Shown one piece after another: positions 1 to 5,196 of a stretch of DNA of 5,196 bases. The position numbers and the translations under genes were made by a program. The number at the start of each line of letters is the position of its first letter. Within the stretch, counting starts at the first letter, position 1. This DNA comes from Bacteroidota bacterium (GTDB lineage Bacteria; Bacteroidota; Bacteroidia; B-17B0; Aurantibacillaceae). The notes under the pieces were generated by a model that saw nothing but the letters and a program-made list of their open reading frames with translations, ran no database searches and was not told the DNA's origin. The stretch spans positions 1-5,196 of the forward strand of contig CANFQR010000135.1 in NCBI GenBank assembly GCA_947449125.1, given 5' to 3'.

Positions 1-309
1 ATCATAAATTTGCCTTAAGGTTGGTCCCATTTTTTTTGCAATAGTACCCATAACCATCAATAAATCTGCCTGACGGGGAGAAAAACTCAAACGCTCGGCA
101 CCAAACCTACCCAAATCGTAATTAGAGGCCATGGTTGCCATAAACTCTATTCCACAACACGAAGTCGCAAATGGTAAAGGCCAGAGAGAGTTTGCTCTTG
201 CAAGCCCAATTACATCTTCAAGCTTAGAGGCAAAAAAACCAGGCCCCTCAAGTCCTTCAGGGCTTTTTGCAATTTCAAGCTTGGTTCGTTTTTTTATTTC
301 TTTTGCCAT
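1..309 (-). CDS. nuoB: NADH-quinone oxidoreductase subunit B (partial, N-terminal 103 residues)
   Basis: NuoB is the peripheral-arm subunit of respiratory complex I that carries the terminal [4Fe-4S] cluster N2, which hands electrons to the quinone. Reading the minus strand from the ATG at 309-307 gives 103 codons in frame to the left edge, so the C-terminal part is missing. The family signature is clear. The segment ATSCCGIEFMAT carries the tandem cysteines C51 and C52, two of the four N2 ligands. It is followed by YDLGRFGAERLSFSPRQADLL (residues 64-84) and GTIAKKMGPTLRQIYD (88-103). The other two ligand cysteines of the family lie beyond the window. The gene begins 37 bp after the nuoA stop on the same strand, the usual nuoA-nuoB order, so the two are almost certainly co-transcribed. 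No Shine-Dalgarno is visible, only an A/T-rich leader. Identification is very secure. Confidence 0.97.
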   Translation of the reverse strand, partial: MAKEIKKRTKLEIAKSPEGLEGPGFFASKLEDVIGLARANSLWPLPFATSCCGIEFMATMASNYDLGRFGAERLSFSPRQADLLMVMGTIAKKMGPTLRQIYD

Positions 310-346
310 TATTTAACTGAATATTTTTTAAACTTTAAAACAAATT

Positions 347-721
347 TTATTCTTCCCACTTCAGCGCTTTTTTTGAAAGCATATAATAAAACCCAACAAG
401 AAGTAAGGCAACAAAACTAAAGACCTCAATAACACCCAAAATTCCTAATTCTTTAAAATTAACTGCCCAAGGATACATAAATATCACCTCAATATCGAAC
501 AGCACAAATAAAATAGCAACTAAAAAATATTTTATTGAGAATGGCAAACGCGCGTTACCTTGAGATTCAACTCCACATTCAAAAGAATCTAACTTTATTT
601 TTGTTTTACGTTTCGGTCCTAATAAATGCGAAGCAACTATTGTAGTTAACACAAACCCTAACGCTACTAAAAACATAAGCAAGATGGGTAAGTATGCTAT
701 TGGTGTTGTTTGACTATTCAT
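347..721 (-). CDS. nuoA: NADH-quinone oxidoreductase subunit A
   Basis: NuoA (the bacterial ND3 homologue) is a small membrane subunit at the junction of the membrane and peripheral arms of complex I. The protein from the ATG at 721-719 is 124 residues with three hydrophobic segments, at about 10-33, 64-84 and 93-114. The loop between the first two holds the family hallmark SFECGVES, with C49. The second helix ends in FDIEVIFMYPWA (residues 75-86), with the conserved acidic residues D76 and E78. The C-terminus LKWEE is typical. The frame stays open upstream to a TTG at 772, which would add 17 residues, but the ATG gives the normal family length and N-terminus. The gene follows the secreted-protein gene by 90 bp and precedes nuoB by 37 bp, so it is probably the first gene of the nuo operon. 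The only promoter-like sequence seen upstream is AATGTTTG (777-770, minus strand), without a matching -33 element. Confidence 0.97.
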   Translation of the reverse strand: MNSQTTPIAYLPILLMFLVALGFVLTTIVASHLLGPKRKTKIKLDSFECGVESQGNARLPFSIKYFLVAILFVLFDIEVIFMYPWAVNFKELGILGVIEVFSFVALLLVGFYYMLSKKALKWEE

Positions 722-811
722 TTTATAGTATTTTAAGAGTGTAAGATTAGCGATTTTTTGAATAAATCTCAAACATTCCCATTAAAAAATAAAATTTAAT
801 TTATACCCTAA

Positions 812-3800
812 TTATTGTTTAATAAATTTATAATTCACGGTTATATCCGAACAGCTTAATTTTATGAAATAAACACCAGATAATAAATTTTGAACATTTA
901 TTACAGCTTCTTTATTTGTAATAATAGCATAAGTTGATTCGATCAAAGTTTGCCCTAAATTATTTTGGATTTCATATTTTATTTCCGCCTCGCTTAATTC
1001 ATTCATTACTATCTTTATCTCTTCCTTTACCGGGTTTGGTCCAACCAACATATTTTTAAACACCGAATTAAAGTTCCTAATTCCAACATCGTTTATCAAA
1101 ATAGAATTTGATGATACCTGACAACCTCCATTTGAAACCCAGACACTATAATAACCATTTGAAACAGGCACATAGGTATATGAATTTGCTCCTAAAATTG
1201 GATCTCCATTAAAATACCACTGGTAGCTTGTTCCGCTCGAACCACTTCCTAAATAACCCCCCGGCATCATAGTCACAGTTGGAGTTTGGGGTGCCGAAAA
1301 AACAAAAAGTGTTGAACTGCCTGTGACGCTACACGCCCCTGATGAAGCTGTAAAATTGTAAACCGCATCAAAAGGGCCTGATACTCCAATTGAAAAACCT
1401 TGCTGACCAGTGTCCCAATATACTAAACTAGCGTTAGTATTTACACTTATATTGCCTGTTTGTCCTATACAAACCGATGCCGAAACAGGGGTATAGGTTG
1501 GCGTATTTATGATTGAAATCGTTTTAGTATATGGAATACTGGTGCCATTTACATTGGATGCGATTAATATTACCGTGTATACCCCTGTTGCAGAATACGT
1601 AATTAAAGGGTTTTGCTGTAAAGAAAAATTTGGGTTTCCACCTGAAAAAGTCCAATTCCAAGTTGTTGGACCGTTAGCGGACAAATCATTAAACTGCAAA
1701 GGAGTATTTATACACCCGGGCGAAAAAAGTGTATTAAAAGCCCCAACCGGTGCCGAACTTGGGTTACTATACAAATCAGTTTCCCAAACACCCCTAGCAT
1801 ATGTTGCCGCTCTCAATTTGCCTGATTGATAAAATATTTCCAAATCATTAACTATAACATTTGGCAACCCGTTATTATAAGGTATCCACCCGGACATACT
1901 TGCTTCACGATAATAAACACCAACATCAGTTCCAACATAAAGCGCTTGTGGCGAATTGTTTTTATAAACAATGCAATTGGTAGGAATATTCGGTAGTCCG
2001 TTAGAATAATTTGTCCATGTTGCTCCGCCATTATTTGAAGAAAAAACTTTGTTTCCTGAGCTATAACCTGATAAGGTTACATAAATTTGATTTGGGTTTA
2101 AATTATCAATTGCCAAATCAGTTATTTGGGCACCACTCGTTGGAATATTTCCCGTAATATTTGACCAAGTATTCCCTACGTTACTAGTCCTCCAAACACC
2201 TCCGGGCGAAGTTGCGTAAATAATATTTGGATTGGAAGGGGATACTTTTATTTCATCCATTGAGGAACCAATGTTTCCTAACTGTGTCCAAGTTGTTCCC
2301 TGATCTGTAGACTTAAAAACGCTTTGATAACCACAATAAAAAGTATTAGGAGAAACTGGGTCTTGAACAATAGGCGATACCCATGGCGCATTACCTGATA
2401 AGCCATTGGTAATTCCGGTAAAAGATAATCCGCCGTTTGTAGATCTTCCAAAATTTCCATTTTGTGAAGATGCTATAATTACATTATCGTTACTCCATGA
2501 AATAAAACAATCCATACCATCACCTCCAAAAATCTCACTCCAGTTATTACTACCATTAGATAAATTCGTTCCATTGTCTTGATGTCCACTGACAATTTTA
2601 CCAGGGTTTGTGGTAGACTGACCCATCTTGTAAATTTGAGCAATATTCATGTTGCCATTAATCGTTGTCCATGTTGAACCACTATTAGTAGTCCTTGCAA
2701 TTCCACCATCAGTTCCTAAAAAACACATTGAACCAGTAACATAATATACACAGTGCAAATCTGCGTGCACATATGGTTTTCCGCCACCACCATACCAGTG
2801 TGAGTTTAACGTCCAATTAGCTCCACCATTTGTAGATTTCCAACTATTTACGCCTCCAACAATAATCTCATCAGCATTTGCAGGCGATGCATCAATTGCA
2901 AGATCGTACCAGGCTTGCCCTCCAACATCAGAACCATCGGTACTCCACCCCATTATGTTTGGTGTAGAACTCATCAATGTCCATGAACTTCCATTATTTA
3001 TAGAACGGTACAATCCTCCGAAACCGTTATTACTCGAGCCTGCCATAATGTAAACATAATTGTTGTTTGCAGGGGTAACAGCTAATGATAATCGACTTGT
3101 ATTTTGCATACCTGACACAGAAATATTTGTAAACGAATTTCCACCGTTGAGAGACCTTGAAAAACCACCATTTGTAACAAGGTATATGGTAGTTGTGTCG
3201 TTTGGCTTATATTCTGCATCAACGTAATAGCCGTTAGAAACTAAACTCCATGTAGCCCCTGCATTTAATGAACGAAATGCACCTATTGAAGTTGCAGCAA
3301 TTAACGTGTTTGGATTTATGGGATTTATTAATAACCTGAAAATTCTTCTTTGCTGAGATGTTTGCCATTGAATGCCTGTTTGTGTCCATGAGTTCCCTCC
3401 ATCAATAGACTTTAATATTCCAGTTGAATGGGTATCTCCCGCATCCTTATCTCCGGTTGAAATATAAATAATATCAGTGTTTAATGGGTTGATTGCAATA
3501 TCTGAGACGCCACACGAAACAAAATTATCTGTGGTAGTTGTGTATGTGATTCCTCCGTCTCGGCTCATCCAAAAACCTCCTGCAGATGCCCCAACATAAA
3601 TAAAATTCGGGTCGCCGGGTTTTGTTTTAACCACTTGTAGCCTACCCGCATCGCCACCTGCAGGCGAACCAAATGGACCAACGGGCACCCAATTTGCAAC
3701 AGTTGAACTTAAAACAGAATTATTGTTGGTCTTTAATTGATTGTCCTCGTTTATGCTTTTTTTATATTGTTCGTAAGCATACCCACGATCTGCAAATTTC

Positions 3801-4027
3801 ATGTTGCCTGTAGGATAAACCCTTGGCTCAATAAACCATTGCCAGCGTCTAAAAGCCTTAAATCCTTTACCCCTCTCGTAGGGCTTGTCATTCCAATAAT
3901 TTTCAAACTCCTTTACAATATCATAGTAATTTACTGTTGTGTCTTGTAACATCTCAGTCCATTTTTGGCAATAAATATTATTGCTTAAAATAATAAGGCT
4001 AATCAAAAATAAAAGGTTTTTTTTCAT
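812..4027 (-). CDS. Secreted Asp-box beta-propeller protein with PKD/Ig-like domains and T9SS type A sorting domain
   Basis: This 1071-residue protein should be exported by Sec and then by the type IX system to the cell surface or medium. Its target is unknown. Residues 1-20 are a signal peptide (KK, then a hydrophobic core); C20 lacks a lipobox. Residues about 31-77 form a charged, aromatic segment (FKAFRRWQWFIEPRVYPTGN, 56-75). Residues about 113-750 carry eleven Asp-box-like motifs (S-x-D/N-x-G-x-[TS]-W/F/Y) beginning at 155, 207, 253, 292, 342, 398, 446, 529, 573, 614 and 664, plus GHQDNGT at 481. A PKD-like domain (about 761-842, WNWTF at 790-794) is followed by two Ig-like domains (about 843-910 and 913-977, the latter with YQWYFNG). 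Residues 983-1071 are the sorting tail. The family resembles sortilin/VPS10, GH74 and other BNR-type propellers. I see no sialidase RIP motif and cannot assign an enzymatic activity; adhesion or glycan/protein binding is equally possible. The ATG at 4027 directly precedes the signal peptide. Only a weak promoter match (TAGCCTTG, 4062-4055) is seen upstream. Confidence 0.9.
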   Translation of the reverse strand: MKKNLLFLISLIILSNNIYCQKWTEMLQDTTVNYYDIVKEFENYWNDKPYERGKGFKAFRRWQWFIEPRVYPTGNMKFADRGYAYEQYKKSINEDNQLKTNNNSVLSSTVANWVPVGPFGSPAGGDAGRLQVVKTKPGDPNFIYVGASAGGFWMSRDGGITYTTTTDNFVSCGVSDIAINPLNTDIIYISTGDKDAGDTHSTGILKSIDGGNSWTQTGIQWQTSQQRRIFRLLINPINPNTLIAATSIGAFRSLNAGATWSLVSNGYYVDAEYKPNDTTTIYLVTNGGFSRSLNGGNSFTNISVSGMQNTSRLSLAVTPANNNYVYIMAGSSNNGFGGLYRSINNGSSWTLMSSTPNIMGWSTDGSDVGGQAWYDLAIDASPANADEIIVGGVNSWKSTNGGANWTLNSHWYGGGGKPYVHADLHCVYYVTGSMCFLGTDGGIARTTNSGSTWTTINGNMNIAQIYKMGQSTTNPGKIVSGHQDNGTNLSNGSNNWSEIFGGDGMDCFISWSNDNVIIASSQNGNFGRSTNGGLSFTGITNGLSGNAPWVSPIVQDPVSPNTFYCGYQSVFKSTDQGTTWTQLGNIGSSMDEIKVSPSNPNIIYATSPGGVWRTSNVGNTWSNITGNIPTSGAQITDLAIDNLNPNQIYVTLSGYSSGNKVFSSNNGGATWTNYSNGLPNIPTNCIVYKNNSPQALYVGTDVGVYYREASMSGWIPYNNGLPNVIVNDLEIFYQSGKLRAATYARGVWETDLYSNPSSAPVGAFNTLFSPGCINTPLQFNDLSANGPTTWNWTFSGGNPNFSLQQNPLITYSATGVYTVILIASNVNGTSIPYTKTISIINTPTYTPVSASVCIGQTGNISVNTNASLVYWDTGQQGFSIGVSGPFDAVYNFTASSGACSVTGSSTLFVFSAPQTPTVTMMPGGYLGSGSSGTSYQWYFNGDPILGANSYTYVPVSNGYYSVWVSNGGCQVSSNSILINDVGIRNFNSVFKNMLVGPNPVKEEIKIVMNELSEAEIKYEIQNNLGQTLIESTYAIITNKEAVINVQNLLSGVYFIKLSCSDITVNYKFIKQ
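815..1081 (-). other. T9SS type A C-terminal sorting domain (within the large secreted protein)
   Basis: Residues 983-1071 match the Por-secretion-system tail. It opens with MLVGPNPVKEEIKI (residues 993-1006, the P-N-P box followed by alternating hydrophobics), has a central strand region with NNLGQTL (1022-1028), then LLSGVYFIKL (1048-1057, the L-x-x-G-x-Y motif), and ends in KFIKQ at the very C-terminus. In characterised T9SS cargo this domain directs passage across the outer membrane and is usually removed when the protein is anchored or released. Its presence fixes the final location of the protein as outside the cell. Confidence 0.88.
2015..3565 (-). repeat. Array of eleven Asp-box (BNR-like) protein repeats
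   Basis: This is the coding stretch from the first to the last Asp-box of the large secreted protein (residues 155-671). Examples are SRDGGITY (155), SIDGGNSW (207), SLNAGATW (253), STNGGANW (398), STDQGTTW (573) and SNNGGATW (664). Spacing is 39-56 residues except for one 83-residue interval (446 to 529), which contains a degenerate blade around NLSNGSNNW (488-496). In the family, each Asp-box is a turn between the third and fourth strands of a propeller blade. Only three motifs keep Asp at the third position; eight have Asn. The repetition is at protein level. The DNA copies have diverged, so this is not a recent tandem duplication. Confidence 0.88.
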
Positions 4028-4048
4028 GTGTTATATATCTATTTTGTT

Positions 4049-4123
4049 TTAAACCAAGGCTAAATTAACTATTAAACCAATACATAGGTCGCTTTGTTTA
4101 TTTTACACTAAATATGGTTTAAT
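4049..4123. repeat. Three copies of TTAAACCA in the divergent intergenic region
   Basis: The 145-bp gap between the secreted-protein gene and tatA holds TTAAACCAA at 4049-4057, the same 9-mer at 4072-4080 (starts 23 bp apart), and the inverted copy TGGTTTAA at 4115-4122. The second and third copies share ATTAAACCA (4071-4079, and 4115-4123 on the other strand). The first copy lies next to the weak promoter match for the minus-strand gene, and the third ends three bases before the -33 element of the tatA promoter. A regulator-binding role is inference only, since short AT-rich words recur by chance in such DNA. Confidence 0.35.
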
Positions 4124-4124
4124 T

Positions 4125-4155
4125 TTTGATTTTTAAGCAATATTTAATACTTTTG
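4125..4155 (+). promoter_or_regulatory. Bacteroidota-type promoter of tatA
   Basis: TTTG at 4125-4128 is separated by exactly 19 bp from TACTTTTG at 4148-4155. This matches every conserved base of the Bacteroidota primary-sigma consensus (-33 TTTG, -7 TAnnTTTG) at a usual spacing. Transcription would be expected to start around 4160-4163, giving a leader of only about ten bases before the tatA ATG at 4173. No Shine-Dalgarno is present in that leader. Confidence 0.75.
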
Positions 4156-4172
4156 AAGTCAATAACTTAAAC

Positions 4173-4367
4173 ATGGCAGCAATATTTATTTCAGGTATTT
4201 TAGGAGGCTTAGGGGCTCCAGAAATCATTATTATTTTAGTAATTGTTTTATTAATGTTTGGAGGAAAAAAAATTCCGGAATTAATGAAGGGCTTGGGTAG
4301 AGGCATTAAAGATTTTAAAGATGCTAGCAAAGGCGAAGGCAATAACTCTGAAATAGAAAAAAAATAG
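4173..4367 (+). CDS. tatA: Twin-arginine translocase subunit TatA/TatE
   Basis: TatA oligomerises in the inner membrane with TatC to move folded twin-arginine precursors out of the cytoplasm. The 64-residue protein has the standard plan: a short N-terminus, the start of the membrane helix at APEII (15-19), a hydrophobic helix to about 28, the hinge FGGKKIPE (29-36), and an amphipathic helix (about 34-51, [15 protein letters not shown]). It ends in a short charged tail (SEIEKK). F29 and G30 match the invariant Phe-Gly of the family. The length is normal for short Bacteroidota TatA proteins. The ATG is the only sensible start and sits about ten bases downstream of the predicted transcription start. 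An A8 run (4357-4364) encodes the last residues just before the TAG stop. gatA follows on the same strand beyond a terminator. TatC is not in this window. Confidence 0.95.
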   Translation: MAAIFISGILGGLGAPEIIIILVIVLLMFGGKKIPELMKGLGRGIKDFKDASKGEGNNSEIEKK

Positions 4368-4386
4368 TTTTATTATTTGTAGATTT

Positions 4387-4427
4387 AAAGCGTTATTCCC
4401 TTTAGGATAGCGCTTTTCTTGTTTTTT
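4387..4427 (+). terminator. Intrinsic terminator between tatA and gatA
   Basis: The left arm AAAGCGTTAT (4387-4396) pairs with ATAGCGCTTT (4407-4416) through ten base pairs, one of them a G-U. The stem may extend two pairs inward (T4397-G4406, C4398-G4405), closing a small loop. It is followed directly by a T-rich tract (TTTTCTTGTTTTTT, 4414-4427). It begins 20 bp after the tatA stop codon and ends 14 bp before the gatA start codon, so it should terminate or attenuate tatA transcripts before gatA. Confidence 0.8.
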
Positions 4428-4441
4428 AAAATCAATTTAAC

Positions 4442-5196
4442 GTGTATTCTTTTTCCAATATTATTAATCTTCAATCCGACTTAAAGTCAGGAAAAACTAC
4501 TTGTACTTTAATTGTAGATGAACTAATTTCTTTAATTAAAAAGAAAAATCATTTAAATGCCTTCCTTGAAATTTTTGAAGATTCTTCAAGAGATTTAGCA
4601 AAAAAAACCGACGAAAAAATAAAGCTCGGAACAGCCGGTAAATTAGCAGGAGTTGTTGTTGGCCTAAAGGACAATATTTGTTATAAAAACCATAAAGTTT
4701 CTGCTTCTTCAACAATACTTGATGGTTTTGAGTCTTTATATTCTGCCACTGTAGTTGAAAAATTATTAGCGGAGGGTGCCATTATTATAGGTCGACTGAA
4801 TTGTGACGAATTTGCCATGGGCAGTAGTAATGAAAACTCCGCTTATGGAAATGTATTAAACCCTTTAAATGAAAAATGCGTTCCGGGTGGTTCTTCAGGT
4901 GGTTCAGCTGCAGCGGTTGCTGCTAATTTATGCCATGTTGCACTAGGTTCAGATACAGGTGGCTCAATTCGTCAACCCGCTTCTTTTACCGGCACCGTTG
5001 GATTAAAACCAACCTATGGTAGAGTTTCGCGCTATGGCTTAATCGCATATGCATCGTCGTTCGATCAAATTGGACCTATTACAAAAAGTGTAAACGACGC
5101 TGCTTTGATATTAGAGGTTATTAGTGGCATAGATAAATATGATAACACCTCCTCATCAGAAAAAGTAGACCATTACAGTAAAGAATTACAAAGCGA
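4442..5196 (+). CDS. gatA: Asp-tRNA(Asn)/Glu-tRNA(Gln) amidotransferase subunit A (partial, N-terminal 251 residues)
   Basis: GatA is the amidase subunit of GatCAB. It releases ammonia from glutamine, which is used to convert misacylated Glu-tRNA(Gln) or Asp-tRNA(Asn) to the amide form. The frame runs 251 codons plus two bases to the right edge. The amidase-signature Ser-cisSer-Lys triad is visible: K76 in VGLKDNI, S151 in PGGSSGGSAAA and the nucleophile S175 in GSDTGGSIRQPA. The 75 and 99 residue spacings agree with my recollection of Staphylococcus aureus GatA (K79, S154, S178). NCDEFAMGSSNENSAYG (120-136) and GLKPTYGRVSRYGLIAYASSFDQIG (187-211) are also strongly diagnostic. The start is the GTG at 4442. 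An in-frame TAA lies just upstream at 4427-4429 and the first in-frame ATG is codon 126, so no ATG start is possible. The resulting N-terminus (M)YSFSNI fits the family. No promoter is evident between the terminator and the GTG. Confidence 0.96.
   Translation, partial: MYSFSNIINLQSDLKSGKTTCTLIVDELISLIKKKNHLNAFLEIFEDSSRDLAKKTDEKIKLGTAGKLAGVVVGLKDNICYKNHKVSASSTILDGFESLYSATVVEKLLAEGAIIIGRLNCDEFAMGSSNENSAYGNVLNPLNEKCVPGGSSGGSAAAVAANLCHVALGSDTGGSIRQPASFTGTVGLKPTYGRVSRYGLIAYASSFDQIGPITKSVNDAALILEVISGIDKYDNTSSSEKVDHYSKELQS

Noticed and set aside
131..316. 61-codon open frame on the plus strand
   Set aside because: It is antisense to nuoB, whose protein is unmistakable; the plus-strand translation has no recognisable features.
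781..800. Palindrome ATTAAA...TTTAAT as a terminator of the secreted-protein gene
   Set aside because: The stem is only six A-T pairs with an eight-base loop, too weak to support as an intrinsic terminator.
1509..1829. 106-codon plus-strand open frame
   Set aside because: It lies wholly antisense to the PKD/Ig-like part of the secreted protein, which carries clear domain motifs; the antisense product resembles nothing.
2278..2460. 60-codon minus-strand open frame
   Set aside because: It is a second frame inside the Asp-box array of the large gene, with no start context or family features.
2015..3565. Sialidase (neuraminidase) call for the Asp-box protein
   Set aside because: Asp-boxes alone do not make a sialidase. 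No RIP motif or arginine-triad context was seen, and the blade number looks too high for a six-bladed sialidase.
3737..3949. 70-codon hydrophobic plus-strand open frame
   Set aside because: It is antisense to the N-terminal region of the secreted protein; hydrophobicity arises from the complement of its charged and aromatic codons.
3965..4027. Lipoprotein signal peptide ending at C20
   Set aside because: The residues before the cysteine (NNIYC) do not form a lipobox, and the T9SS tail already explains surface delivery.
4133..4342. 69-codon minus-strand open frame over tatA
   Set aside because: It is antisense to tatA, which has its own promoter and diagnostic motifs.

Overview
The window looks like a chromosomal segment of an AT-rich member of the Bacteroidota, probably Flavobacteriales-like. 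Three signs point there. The large central gene ends in a type IX secretion (T9SS, Por-secretion) C-terminal domain, a system essentially confined to this phylum. A promoter of the Bacteroidota primary-sigma form (TTTG-N19-TAnnTTTG) sits in front of tatA. The genes also lack obvious Shine-Dalgarno sequences. The genus cannot be fixed from this stretch.

Layout from left to right: nuoB (minus strand, 3' part beyond the left edge) and nuoA (minus) are the head of a respiratory complex I operon that continues leftwards. Upstream of nuoA, on the same strand, is a 1071-residue secreted protein with a signal peptide, a conserved N-terminal segment, eleven Asp-box-like motifs that suggest two tandem beta-propellers, PKD/Ig-like domains and a T9SS sorting tail. 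A 145-bp divergent intergenic region follows, carrying a well-formed tatA promoter and three copies of the 8-mer TTAAACCA. On the plus strand come tatA, a good intrinsic terminator, and gatA (GTG start), which runs off the right edge. No gap between genes exceeds 145 bp, and I see no tRNA, rRNA, CRISPR or insertion sequence.

Functionally the window is a patchwork. It holds energy conservation (NuoA/NuoB), Tat export across the inner membrane (TatA), tRNA-dependent amidation for Asn/Gln decoding (GatA), and one large outer-membrane-exported protein of unknown target. The flanking genes are ordinary housekeeping genes, and I see no complete novel system. The points most worth a second look are the architecture of the secreted propeller protein, the small repeats between the divergent genes, and the tatA-gatA junction. 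There a terminator lies 14 nt before the gatA start, and an A8 run at the end of tatA would let either shifted frame run into the terminator hairpin.
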